Assembly: GCA_030268105.1 (NCBI GenBank)
Contig: BSDZ01000014.1
Coordinates: 3,353,501-3,417,500 of the forward strand
From: Volvox africanus
Lineage: Eukaryota > Chlorophyta > Chlorophyceae > Chlamydomonadales > Volvocaceae
Length of the DNA: 64,000 nucleotides
Direction: 5' to 3'
Under the pieces are notes generated by a model, which worked only from the letters and a program-made list of their open reading frames with translations, was not told the DNA's origin and ran no database searches. Below are positions 1-13,082 of this stretch, in pieces; position 1 is the stretch's first letter; each line of letters opens with the position of its first letter. Both the position numbers and the translations under genes were made by a program.

Positions 1-394
1 ATGACCGTCTCGGCCACTTTGCAGATTTCTCGCCGACATAAAGCACTGCTTGTTTAGTTCAAGTACAGCTGTTATGGATAGCATCCTGGGTGCTTGCAGC
101 GAACTTATGGGCTTGGGTTGTTTCATACTGCATGGATTGGGACGTCCTTCATGGATTTTATGAGTTGCATGGATTGCGCCTGCCGCGGCTGTCTGCTGCT
201 CAACTACGTCCCGCAAGGAGAGTATCAGCGCCAGACCCCTGCAACCAAGGGCTGTAACAGTACGGCCGTAATGTGAAAGCAAATGGCCACACTGGCCCCC
301 AGGTGGTCCTCTATAGATTACATCACAGGCCACAGCAGAAGGACGGTATGCATTGCTTATGGTCGTTTGGTGTGTGGTCTATCCTTTGTACAAT

Positions 395-948
395 GGACAA
401 GGACTCTGACGCCCTCTATGGAAACGGGAGCAGGTCTCGGGGCCGAGAGTACGAAATGCGTGATGCACCACGGCGGCCAGAGCCGCGGCGGGAGTTTGAT
501 CGGGACCGAGACGTGCGCAGTGGATACAGTGGCGGAGGCGGATCCGCACCAACACCTCCAGCAGTTGGCTTCCGTGAGCCACCACGTGACATCCGGGAGC
601 GCAGTGACCCACGAGAAAGCAGGGACCGGGAGCGCAAGCGAGAACGCGAGCCGTCACCCAGGTAAAGAGACGCATGGTTTTGTTTGGGGTAGTTGGCTAA
701 TGCCACGGCACAAGTACTTTATGGCAATGGCAGTTCGGTAGTGGTGGATTGACTTGTATTAACTGGGATTTCTGTTGCATTACGCCGACAGGCGTGATGA
801 CCGTGCCGAGCATCATCGGAGTGGTGGTGAACCGCGAGAGGACAAGCGGTCTCGCCGGGATCTGGAGGATGGAGAGCTACGAGACGACCGGGAGCGTCGT
901 GAACGGGAGCGGGAACGCGACCGGCGGCGTGAACGTGATCTGGTTTGA
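395..948 (+). CDS. Arg/Asp/Glu-rich C-terminal end of a nuclear-type protein (partial)
   Basis: Two exons are visible. The first runs from about 395 (or from an acceptor near 400) to 664, with donor GTAAAG. The second runs from 797 to the TGA at 946-948. The intron splits an Arg codon (AG|G), and the frame continues cleanly across it. The encoded tail is dominated by RD, RE and RS dipeptides, with a short Gly/Ser/Pro stretch in the middle (GGGGSAPTPP). Such tails are typical of pre-mRNA splicing and 3'-end processing factors, where they mediate protein-protein contacts, but no folded domain is present here to name the family. The N-terminal exons are either left of the window or not recognisable in the first 390 bases. 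It could be a THO, FIP1 or U1-70K type protein; I cannot choose among them. The exon pair is well supported, the identity is not. Confidence 0.5.
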
Positions 949-3900
949 GCACCACGACATCGAGGGTAGCAGCGAGCGTTCCAAGTGCGGCGGAGCCCAT
1001 GATGCGCGTGGCATCAATATGTTCTGGGAGTTTTCTTTAGGGTCATCTTGCTGGCTGGAGCGGGAGGCTGCGCAGGAAGGTGGCATAGTCTGGGCGGGGA
1101 TGGTTGGGAGCTGGCGGGAACAGGGCTCCAGCATCCGCCATGCACGGTACAGTCCTGTATCTATCCAGTCTTTTTTCTTGTGTATTGGTATGGGATAAGG
1201 GGAATATAGTCGTTGGGTTAGGATACCTCCAGCGTCAGCGTTTGACCTTCCGCGCACCATGCAGAGGAAAGAGGATGTCTAGGAGGCAGTCCACGAGCGC
1301 AGCGGTAAGACGCTCGTATCTGGGTAGCTTGGGGAGGGGAGATTCCGCCCATCGCGGATGGACGTTGCGGGGGAGCACTGGCGAGGGCAGCAGCGGCGAA
1401 GGTGCAAGGTAATGCCAGGTGGGACTCCGCGTTAAAGACTTTTGAAGTGCTGCTGCTGCTGCACCCTGTGCTTTCATTCGTCCTGGCGGATTTGCGGCAC
1501 GTGGTCGCGCAGGCTCGGGGTGGGGCTTATAAGGGTTTACAGCAGACATGGGGCAATACACTTCTTTCGCGATCGCGCACCCTGCCCATCAGTACTGGCG
1601 GTTGGGAGAAGCAGAGGGTAGGTGCTCCGTCATCTTCCGCAGGTGAGACCCTTCGAAGACATCACAACTGCTGTCGCGTATGTCGCGGCCTTAGGTAATT
1701 CTATAGTACAGTATGTGTCGCCTCGTGTTGTTGGGATTCTGTCTCCGCAATAGCACACCTGCCTGTCATGATGGAGTGCTGCCTAGTCACCGGTGGGAGC
1801 TGCTTCGTGTATAAAATTGACATGCGGGATAGTGGCTTCCGGGGCCTACTTGGTAAGGTTTGTTTGCTCACGTCGCGAGTTACATTACCTGATGTCCGAC
1901 GAGGGTGGATTTTGAGCTAGGCGGTAAGGGTAAGAGTAACGCGTTTGGCTCCTGGCCCCAGCGGTGATGGTTTTGGCGGTAAGGTCCATTACGGTGGGTA
2001 ATCGCACCTGGTCTTGCCGCCCGCCGCCGCTGCTCACGCTTCATTGCCCCTTCTGTGCAGCCCACAGCCAACTGGGTCCACCACCGGGATATGTGTGGGT
2101 AAGGCACAGGGTGCGTCGGGCACGGTAAGAGGTGTGTTTGGTAAAAGGATTTTGTTTTTTTATCGCTGCCTGTATCGGCACATGTCGCTGTTCTGCAGAG
2201 CAGGCCAGCGAGTGCGGCGTCTTTGTCGGGTAAGCGCTTGGTAAGTATTACCAGGCCCGTGGTAGGCTTCCAGGGTTGATGCGACGAACGTGTTGAAGGT
2301 AGATGTGGGTCTCTGTAACCCTTTTGAGGCACATCTGCTCTCTGCGCGCGTGTAAAAGAAGTCGTTAGCCCTCGAATTTATGGCCGCCGTGCCCTTGTTC
2401 CTGCGTGATTTCCATTTAGTAATCTCGGTAACTTCTTGTCCCAGTAAGGAACAAGGGATTAGATGGGAGGGGTATCATGGCGCGGTTGCGCACAATATCT
2501 TGACATAGCGGTAGGTTGCCAACACCATAAATCGGTAATTCACTTAAGGTGCGTCATGTCAGGGCTATAGCTCCAGGAGATGTTCTCTGATCCCAGCAGT
2601 GGCTAATCTGAATGTTAGAGATGTGCCATATTTTTTCGTTGCATATATAGTCGGTATATAGTCGGTCTATATAGTCGGTACAATTCGGCACGAATTCACA
2701 CAGCTGCGTTGCTCTGTGCTGGGGAGCCGGGCCCTATTTTATTGCTTACCACCCCCCGGGGACGTATTATTGCCAGACAACGCACCGGTCTCCCGTCCAT
2801 TTGCTGTCTGTTGCACCATCGTGGCGCGGCCCTGACCATTCGCAGGTTTCAATCCGTGCTGTCCGTTAGCAACCCAACCCCCAAATCATTCCCCAGACAT
2901 TTCCCGCGTTGCCGGCCTTGATCTTCGGATAAGTCAGGAACTAACCAATAATGTGTGATAATTCCTCGTCCTCGTGCACAACCATTCAACCATCTTAGGA
3001 TTGATTCACTTCGGCTTAATATCAGGGCCTCTATTATCATGAGGGGCCCCAAGTGCCTTAAAGCCTATGATCGCAGCATTTCCGAAAATGTATTTGGGCG
3101 TCCTAACCGAAAGGATAGCTAATTGTCACAACCAGGTGACGATGAGCTCAACCTCCTATGAATGGACGTAACATTCAACACGCCTTGCAGCGCCTACCTG
3201 CCTTATCGGCCCTGCGTCTTAAATTTGTTGCTATTTCCAGTCGTACAACAGATAGCAAAACATCAAAGCCAGGGAAACGGAATGTGGGATGAAACGAACA
3301 CCCTTAATGCCTCTTTTCGTCGATGTAAAACTAATCGGCGCCTCTCAGCGCCTGGCGTGGTGTCACCCTCCGCCGAGTTAGCCCCAAATGTCCCCTTTCG
3401 CCAGATGGAAAGAGGGAGAGATGGGGCTAGGTGTCCGAGCGTACATGCTTATGCGAATGACCATTCAGAACCCTCCCTTCTCTGCCAACGCATGGGCGGG
3501 GCCTCAGGCCTTCATCATATCATCAGAGAAATAACCAGATACGCAGCGGACCACATATTCCCACGTTCCGCAAATTTTTCTGGCAACATATGCACTAATT
3601 CTCTAAACGTATCCTAATCGTGATGCACGTTTTTAAATGAGCATCGAAAATGGCGCCTGGCGCAAGCAGTATTAAAATGCCTTACTGACCAGGCACGGCA
3701 CTCTCAGCTCGCACACCCATACACTTCCAAAAGCACTCTTATGCACAGTAAAGTATTCCTGTTATTTGCGGTAGCGCCTGTACGAATGCACTAATATCGC
3801 GTAACCGCATGGGGTACCCCCCTAAATCCTGTGGCAGCAACGCAAACGGAGCTCTCAGACTCGTTGACTACGTGGCCACGCTGCCCCGGATACATGGGGA

Positions 3901-4737
3901 GATACATATGCAGCACCATCCTGACCCTTGAATGGGCACAATCGCGAACAATGGAGTTCAACTTATGGCCGGGCAATGCCGGGTGCAAAACTCACAGACA
4001 ACACTTAACGCACCATTATGCATCCACCTGACTCCATCAGGTGATCATACTTATGAACCGATGTATCATACTTAATGCACTTATGCTACGCGATGGTATC
4101 AGTTAAGATGGTATGGTCATACGGCAGTATCACGTACACAAGCTGTACCCTGCGTACCAAGTGACTTAGAAGTTGTCGCGTTGGCGGTCGCTAGCAGGGA
4201 TTGGCCCGCCTGATAGTAACGGCGGTCGCATACAGAAGTAATGCCCCCGATCTTGGGAAACCGCACAGCGGGGATTTTAGCATCTGCAGGAAAAAAAGAT
4301 GCGTTCCGGAAGGGACGCAACTAATAATGCTGTGTTTAATGTCTGTACATGGTGTGGGGCCATGTAACTCGCTCTCAGAAGAAGGGCAGCCCGCCTTGCT
4401 AAAGGTTCTCTTCTCATAGACACACAGACAGATACGCAGGCTGGCAGACCTCTGGCAACCGGGCCTTCAGATACGGCCCTGAGCACGACTGCTAATTATG
4501 CAACGCAATATGGAAAAGGCCTTATGCTGCCCGACCTCCCCGGCATTAAATTGGAGCCAAAGAGGGTCGGGGAAATTGCGCTGCAAGGAATACCCCGAGC
4601 GATGCGCCACCCACCCGGTTCCTATCCCCCTCTCCCCCATTTACAACCCGGTGGATATCCTGAGTTGAATCTCTCAAAATTGCAGCCTTTCAGCCGATAT
4701 GCTAGGTCTTGGTCAAGAGGGAGGCGGTGACAGACAC
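949..4737. other. Long interval with no recognisable gene
   Basis: No reading frame here has the composition or splice logic of the neighbouring exons. Base composition drifts from GC-rich (to about 2,450) to more balanced (2,500-4,700). A dense cluster of GTAAG donor-like pentamers lies at 1,852-2,245. A short tandem repeat containing TATATAGTCGG lies at 2,641-2,682. The 3' UTR and terminator of the Arg-rich gene and the 3' end of the large minus-strand TPR gene must fall inside this interval, but I cannot place either. Confidence 0.5.
2641..2682. repeat. Short tandem repeat, unit about 11-14 bp (TATATAGTCGG)
   Basis: Three imperfect copies of a unit containing ATATAGTCGG follow each other, separated by one to four extra bases. 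The repeat sits in AT-rich intergenic DNA. No function can be assigned. Confidence 0.6.
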
Positions 4738-7700
4738 CTGATCCCGCTCCGTGATATGTCGCTTCCATGCAGACATGGGCCTTATCGCCCCTGACACCCG
4801 GCCCCCCGGCGTCCGTGGACCACCGCCGCCGCTGCCATTGCTGCTGCTGGAATTCACCGCCGCGGCGAAGGGCCCAGGCACTGGGGCGGTGGGGCTGAGC
4901 GCGGCTCCCCCGGTGCGAGCCGAGGGCGGCCGTGCGGCCTGCGGAGAGCGGCAGAGGTTCGCAAAATCGCCAGAGATTAAACGAATCGCATTCTTGCTTC
5001 TGTAAGAAAAGCTCTCCACCTTACCCGATGAAAACGAAAGGATGGAATACATGTGACAACAAGAAAACACGAATAATTTGACAGGACTTTGCAGGCCCAC
5101 CGCGTGTGTACTGCGAACCACGCCTTATCTGAGCGTGTAAACGTTACAGGGTGTTGGCATACCTCACCCGTGGCTCACTACTCTACCCTGGCCGAAGCCC
5201 TGCTCCCGGCTGTACTATAGAGGCATGGCCCTTCTGCGTATCCCATGTCCTCCTGGGCATGTATTTCACGATAGCGCTGCTTGTCCTTGCAGGAGTTCGT
5301 TTGTGCGGTGCGTTTGCACCGATTTGCTGCCCTAACGGCATGCTAACTGAAGTCGTCCTCGCGATTCTTGATGACAAGGAGAGCGACCAAACGTCGGAGA
5401 AAATGCTTCTGAGGAATCCCTCCTCCAGCCCTTTGAAGAGTGCAGCAAGAGTGGAGCAATATCAACGGGAGCTGCTGATTGGCCATCATTGGCATCTCGC
5501 TCGCTGGCTTACCCCGGCTTACCCCGGCAAATCTTCATTGTTACACCCCACTCACCATCGTTGCCGTCACCGTCTTCGGCCCGGTGGACAACCGCTGTGA
5601 GCCCCCAGGGCCCACCGATGATGACGTCATCATCGCGGCAGACAGCCGCCGCTGGAGATCTTCGATCTCTGCCCTCATGGCCTAAAGGCAATGAAGGCAA
5701 TCAATGCAATGAAAGCAATGAAGGCAATTAGCACGGTATGAAGTGGGGGAATATGAGTGAACAAAGGAAGAACCAAAGAGTGCGGGGAGAGGATGGGAGG
5801 ATGACGGGACAGATTGAGAGAGGGAAAAAAAGTGTGGTGCTTAAAACCTATCAGGTTTTCCTTCCTCCGGCAAGTCTGATCACTTTCCCGAACGCACCAA
5901 AGACCCCAAAAACCTATAAATATATATAACCTATACGAACCCCAAACCCCTCTCCCTCCCACAACCTCTCTCCCTTCCACTACCCCGCTCCCCTCCACTT
6001 CCCCTCTCCCTCCACTTCCCCTCTCCCCTCCACTTTCCCTCTTCCCTCCACTTCCCCTCTCCCTCGACTTCCCCTCTTCCTTCCACTTCCCCTCTCCCCT
6101 CCACAGCCCCAGCCACCAGCTCACCTTTCGAGACGCTCTTTCCTGGTTAAGCCCCCGCTGCGCCGCACTCAGGGCGCTGCTTGTCGTGAAGAGCAGCGCA
6201 CGAAGATCCGTTAGCTCAGCCATCAGAGCCTGAAGGAGGCGCACAGGGTGAATGGATTTGGTAAACGACAGTCCGGCGGACGCCTCCGGGACTTCGGAGA
6301 CAGAAGCTGCATCAAGCACAATACGGGGGTGGGTGCGATGTTGTGCACAGTGTCGTACTCGGTATTACAATTGATGCCGTACTCGGTATTTATATTTGGT
6401 GTCGTACGCCGACCCCGGCGGGTGCATCGTGAAAGGCATACCGAGAAAAGGGGTCACGTAAGGCCAAGTGACACGGAGCGTGTTTGTTTCGGTACACGGG
6501 AGTCAAAGGCAACGGCAAAATACGAGCGATACATGTGACGTAAACGGAGAGGAGGAATACAGCCAGAGAGGTGGGAGCAAAGGAAGGGATGGGATAATGG
6601 GAAGCAGTTATTGGAACTGGGAAAGCGGCCTGTGGGCACGTCATGCACGTATAAGGCCTCTATGGAAAGGATGATATTTTTCCCTCTCCTAACTTGCGCC
6701 CTTAGTAGGAGCGAAGGCTTCAAGCCACATGAACTTCACACCTGCATCTCCCCCTCCTGAGCGGGGGCGCGCCCTGGCGCCGCCCCTGAGGACGACACCG
6801 GGGCCGGTACACAGGATTCCAACTGCGACCCTGACGACGTCGCAGACGGCAGCGGCGACCGGACTTCGGGGCCATATGCAGCGGCATGTTGCGCACCACT
6901 CCCCCCGTCGCCGCTGCCGTTGCCGTCGCCGCTGCTGCTGCGGCCCATCATGCGCAAGCTGCCGCCGCTCCCAACCGGGGGAGGCAGCAACGCTGAAGAC
7001 GTCTCCTTCTCGCTGTCGCTGCTGCCGTGGCTGTTGGCGGTGACGGTGACGGCACCGCCGCCGCCGCCGTTACAGCTACTGCGCCGCCGCATCTCTCCCC
7101 TCACCGACGGGAGCAGCGCTGGCGGCAGCGGCCGAACAACTTGAGGTACGGCCGCAGCGCCGCTGCTTTCAAGTCGCTCCAGCGGCTGAGGCTGCGGCGA
7201 CGGCTGCGGTGACGGCTTTGGTGACGTCAGCAGCGCTTGGGGTTTTCCCAGCGCCTCCACTGCTTGTTCCACAGCCAACCGAATGAGCTCCAGCTTCACC
7301 TGCAGACTCGCGCGGCTCTCCAGACTGCTCTTGACAACCTTGTCGCGGGCCTTTATCAACCTGGCATCGCGGTGCGTCATAAGCGTCACGAGCGTCGGCA
7401 TGCAGACGAATACGCACCATCCCCTCTTTGGCGGGGCACATGGCTGAGGAGTAGCACTCGGAGGCCAACCATAAGGCCTGATGCACCGACACCTCGAGGT
7501 TACCGTGTTGTTTTCCTTAAGCTCTATCTATGCGGGAGCCGTTCGTCGCAAACTTTCGCAAACTTTGCAAATACTGTAATACTGTAATACTGTAATACTG
7601 TAATGTTATATACTGTCTGTGTCGTGCTGTTTGGTCCCGACGGTGCGGTTTGGGTGAGGCGCCGACAAGTCTTAGAAGTATATACACTTTATACACTATA

Positions 7701-8255
7701 TACGCGCTTACATATGCGTTTCACTGTATATCCTAAATATTATAGATCTTGATGGCGTTATGAGTATACATCTTCTAAGAGCTACCGGCCACGAACGTTT
7801 TGGTGTTTCCGTGTTTCCATGCTGACAGGCAAAGAAAGGAGGCGCGCATGCGAACGAGTGCTGATGGATGTTCGAATGCTGCGATACCGCACCTCAGCTG
7901 CCCCAGCGCACTTCCCAGCATATCCGCGTGCAAATCCATCAGATCATCCACACGGGGAGTGGCGGTGGGGACGGCGGCGGCGGCAGCGTCCACCCAAGGC
8001 GGCGGGAGCACCGGTAAGGCGCCTGACAGCTGCATCGGAATCGGTGGCCCTGACTCCAGCGAACCTTGAGAGTCGGAGATGTGAGCGCTGCGGATGGAGA
8101 GAGAGGGCGGCAGGGAGAGGGCGCCGCGCAGGCTGCCGTTGTTGTTGCTACTGCTGCTACTACTGAGGGCGCGAAGAATTTGGCCGCCACCGGCAGCGGT
8201 GGCGGCGGCAGCAACAGGGCCAGCGGCGTTGCGCACCGTAGCTACGTCGGTGCTC
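4738..8255 (-). CDS. 3' exons of the TPR gene (exons 14-19, approximate)
   Basis: Exon 8255-about 7856 follows exon 13 in phase 2; its 3' end is uncertain, and read through it would stop at 7,775. Exon 7492-about 7440 and exon 7360-6742 give a helical stretch (LIKARDKVVKSSLESRASL) and then a Pro/Ser/Gly-rich region. Exon 6306-6125 encodes a helix (VRLLQALMAELTDLRALL). Exon 5681-5556 encodes a coiled-coil-like AMRAEIEDLQRRL. Exon 4938-4738 is Ser/Gly/Pro-rich and ends at a GTGTCT donor, so at least one more exon lies further left. The 5681-5556 and 4938-4738 exons are whole codons and phase 0. The phase between 6,742 and 6,306 does not fit the simplest splice sites. Identity as the tail of the same gene rests on strand, spacing and composition. 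Confidence 0.45.
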
Positions 8256-11200
8256 CTGTTGGATGCCAGCGGAGTGAGGAGGGCGCGAGAATGGGTTACG
8301 TGTTGGTGGTTCCAATCTGCACTTCAAAATTGGTGTGAATCTCCCATAGGGCAGGGGGAGGGGCAGGGGCAGGGGCAGGGGCAGGGGCAGCTCCGCTTAC
8401 CGGAAGTATTCATGCAGGGTGCCGGCAAAAAGTGGAGAATTATCGCTGGGAGATAGAGGATGTGGTACGACGGAGGCATCGTTGTTAGCTTTTGCGCCAG
8501 CCGCTGCCGCCGTACAGGTCCCACTCCCGGGAACGGAAAGCTTCGGAATCGGTGGGCAGCCCGAGTACGACACCGACATCGGCATTAGCGGCGGTGGTGA
8601 CAGCGCAGTGATAATGGTGGCGGGCGCACCGCGCTTCAGCGCTTCTCGTGCATTAACGATAGCCACATTTCGGGAGGGCGGCCGTCGAGAGGAGGCTGAG
8701 TTCGCCGACGGCGGTGTCGGCGGCAGTGACGGCGCCATTGACATTGGCGCTTGCGCTAGCGATGCCGGTGTCAGCGTTGCGGCGGCATCGGCCCCGGGAA
8801 GCCGTAGCGGTGAGGTGGGACTGGTTGGAAGGGCAAGGAGCGGCAACGCCGCTGCGGCAGCGGCCAGGCCCGCCATCGCGGCGGCAACGCTAGGCTCCGC
8901 CGGCTGCGGTGTTCCCGGTCCTGTTACCTTTCGTCGCATCTCCGCGACCTTCCTTCGTGCCAGACAACCCCGATGATAAGCCTGGATTCGAACCGCCGCC
9001 TCGTCCCGCTCCTGGGCTGAATGGCCAATCTCGCCGTTATCGCGTTTGTCGTCGCGGTCGGCTTCTGCTACCTTTTGCTCCCCCTCAAGTTTCTCCTCCT
9101 CTCGCTGCCGCTCCTGCAGCTGTGAGAATTTTGATTCTTTTGGCGGAGTCGGTTCTCCTGCTGCTGTTGCTGTTGCTGTTGCTGGTGATGGTGATGGTGT
9201 TGCCGCCACCGCCGCCTCCTCCGCCGCCTCCTCCGCCGCCTCCTCCGCCGCTTGGCCTGCGGCAGCATGCTCGGGAGTAGTCACCGCTGGGCCGCCGGGT
9301 AGCCCGTCCGCGTCCGGCCGCTGTGTCAGGAGAGAGCCCCCCTCCTCGGGCTCGGGCTCTTCTTCACGCTGCTGCTGCTCCAATGACGCCCGCGGTGGCG
9401 GCGGCGGCGCCGCCTGCTGCTCGGGCAGCCGCTCCTCCCGGTCCCCCTGCTGCTGCTGCTGCAAGGAGGCGTTCCCTCGCGAACCATCGCCTGTTTCCCC
9501 GCCGCTTCCCTCGCCGCCGCCGCCGCCGCCACCGCCGCCGCCGGAGATCCACTCTCCCACCAAACCTCCCGGAGACAGCGGCTCTGCAGCACCCAGCAGG
9601 AGTACGGCACTTAGAGTACGGCAGTTCTGCATCTTCAAGCAGATCTTACAAATCACGCCTTCCCTGGAGCTTATCTTTTCAATGCGCGTCGGTCTTTTTA
9701 GGCAAGCTTCTGGAGGTTATGCGAAAATCGGCTCTTGTTTGTTGAAACAGATTTATCTCCTGCGTTGTAAGAGTGGTTGTCACTAACCAGATCAGGTCAC
9801 AACCGACATCAACGTCAAACTAATATAGTTCCAGGGACACGGGTGGAATCGTAACGGACGAAAGCAGGAAAAGAACGGACCAACAAACCCCAAGGGCCGC
9901 TGACGCCACGTGGATCTCGAGTTAGTGCCGTACGTACCCTGCTCTTGCGCCTCGCGGGACGCCTCGGTGGGTTGCACGCCAGGGGGTGCCGGTGACGTCG
10001 GCATGTAAACTGGTACGGCAATGCACCGTCGCGGCTCACGACTGCCGGCGACGGTGGGCAACGGCGGCGACGACGGCGGCAACGGCTCTGTCATGTTCGC
10101 TTCTTCACCGCCGGGGCCCGCCGGCAGCGCCGGCACATGCTCCGGCGCCTCAGCTTCGCCCGCTGCAGCTGCCGCCGCCGCCTCAACCACCTCCGCTGCC
10201 GCGGCCCCTGCCGCCGCCGTCACCTGCAACGGCTCCACAGATTCTGAGGGCCGGCCGCGTTGGCAGGGCAACGGCTCCGGAACCGCCATTTGGAACACCT
10301 CCTCCGCCTCTTCCGTACGGCCCTGCTCCTGTAATGGAAAGCGTTTAAACGGTTTCTGTGAGAGGAGAGGGTGAAGGCCGGAGAGGGACGAGGGCGCATT
10401 TAATAAAGGACACACGCGCATCACAAGACCATCATAGCCATCTAAGCAGCTGCGTTCATCGCCGTCGTCGCCGCCGCCGCCGCCTCCTTATCCTCCTGCG
10501 TCCTTCAGCGTGCTGCTCTGCCCCTTCTTTCGTCCTTCAATCCAGGTCCCGACGAACAACCCGCCTGGCACTCATACCAAATATGTTTGCTCTACACATA
10601 CACACATACACACATACACATACACACATACACATACACACATACACATACACACATACACACACACATACACATACACATACACACATACACACACACA
10701 TACACACATACACACATACACACATACACACATACACACATACACACATACACATACACACATACACACACTCATATACCCTGGGTCCGTTGTTGTTATT
10801 CCACCCCTCTCCTCCCTCCCCGCTGCGCCCCCCCTCCCCCCCCTGCCTAGGGGGGAGACCCCGGTCGAAATGCACAGGGCGCAGATCACCTTCAGTACGG
10901 AGGCAAGGGCTGCCCACATCTGTCGTACACTTTCATGGCCCCGACCCAAGTACACCTCCGAGTCCTGCGGGGCGTACAATTGCGGAACAGACAAATTGCC
11001 ACGGCCGCACGTTTCAAAAAAGAACAGGCAGACACACATACACACACACTTCCGCACGGTTTTTGTTCTTCTGTTCTCGTTTAAAACACACACGCACCGA
11101 CTTCCATCTAACCCCGTCAGCCCCAGCCCCATTCGCCCCATCCACCCCTCACCTCTGATATCCGCATCGGGACAGCACAAAAGGCCCACACGATCATTTC

Positions 11201-13051
11201 GTACGACCCACCTCGAGCCCCTGCCGTAGCAGATCCTCCGCCTCCTTCAACCGCCCCTCCGCCTGCGCAGACGAACGAACGAAGCGACAGACCGGCCGCA
11301 TGTTGACAAACCAACATACGGGGCGAGAAGGGAGAGCTCCTAGGCCCGCTGTTGGGCCGTCAGCAGCGGGAAGGAGAAGTTGACGGAAGCGGAGGAGTAT
11401 TGATGGGTTGGTGTACATGTAAACAGAGGGGGGTGGTCATCCACCCCTCCTTCCCGTACGCCCACGCCTAAAAACCCCCTCCCCTCCTTCCCCCCCTTCA
11501 CCCACCATCATAGCCAGAGCCAAATTACTGGTCGCGGTGGCCGTGTCCGCGTGCTCGACCCCAAGTACGGCAAACGTGATGTGGTAGGCCGCCTCGAAGT
11601 TTTCACGGGCTGCTTGTACGTCTCCACGGGACCGGTACAGCACCCCTAGATTGTTGTAGTTGGTTGCCGTATGCGGATGCCGCTCACCCAAAGTGCGCTT
11701 GGTGACATCCAGCGACCTGAAGGGGCTCAGTGGCGGGAGGGGGACGATATGGAGGCAGGTGAGAGGGGTAAAGCACAAACAGCACGGTGGGGTGGGGTGG
11801 GGTGGGGAGCAGGGGCAGGGGCAGGGGCAGGGGCAGGGGCAGGGGCAGGGGGATGAGGTAGGTTTTAGACTTCTCGGGATCCAGTTCCCTTCTCGCGAGC
11901 GCGCTGTGCACTGAACGGCGTCCACACGCACTTCTTCAGCAGCGGCTCCGCCTCATCGAGTCTCCCCAGCGACTGCAGCACACCCGCCAGGTTGTTGCAG
12001 GAGGAGGCGGTGTCCGGGTGGTCCTCACCCAGGGCCCGTCGGCTGATGTCCAGAGCCTGTCGCGGAGGAGGAGTGGGCGGGCGGGCGGGCGGGCGGGAGG
12101 GAGGGAGGGAGGGAGGGAGGGAGGGAGGGAGGGAAGGAGGGAAGGAGGGAGGGAGGGAGGGAAGGAAAAGAATGATAAAGAGAGAAGGGGTGGAAGGAGG
12201 GGAAGGGTCATCCCGCATGCTGCCATGCTAACACATACACACACATGCACTGCCTTCTCCCCAGCCCGCTGCTTGAGAGGCAGGGGAAGCTTTACGCAGC
12301 TTAGTTTGCAACGAACATACGGTTGTATGTACGCTTACATGCATACCGCGAGCCGGGACGTGACCGGGCCCGGGTTCTCTCTCAAAGTAACTGACTAACT
12401 GAAAACCGTGCTGATTTCGTACCCACCTCCCTGTACAAGGTCGCCGCCTCCTCCAGCTTGCCCGTGTCTTGCAGCAGCCAGGCCAGCTGGTCACAAGAGG
12501 CGGCCGTATCGGGGTGGTCGCGACCCAGGGAGGACTGACGACCCGCCAGCACCTGTGTGCGTAGGTGGGTGTTCGGGGGGGGGATGTGTTTGTTAAAAAT
12601 ACTGAAACTGAGTATAATTATAATGATGATGATAATGGTAATGATAATGGTAGTGATGATGATGATGATGATGATGATGGTGATGATGATAATCGTGATA
12701 ATCATGATGATTTTACTAAATGTAAGATTAAATCTAAACTATTTCATTTATATGTCTGCTGTGGCGTCTTTGAGATGCAACCAGAAACTTAAAACTTTTT
12801 ATGATCGCTTAATCGCTAATCATAAACCACCTTAGGGTTAAGGCTTGTTGAGCTACCCCTATCTCACGAAAAAGGTTAGATAGTGTATAACCTAAATGCC
12901 ACATTTGGGCCATAACAGCAAAATCATGTTAAAAAATAAGTGCAAAATCCCCAGCACTGACTATCCCTTGTTGCCTCTGATGGAAGTAAAAAACCAGACA
13001 GAGCAAGTAATAATGCCTAATCTATAATGATAATGGTAATGATAATGGTAG

Positions 13052-13082
<31 letters not shown>

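Noticed and set aside
2684..2698. AATTCGGCACGA-like sequence resembling a cDNA-library adaptor
   Set aside because: A 12-base match in unremarkable flanking DNA with no vector sequence around it; chance is the simpler reading.
10572..11189. His/Tyr/Thr and Cys/Val/Met-rich frames around 10.6-10.8 kb
   Set aside because: Translations of a (CA)n microsatellite inside an intron of the TPR gene.
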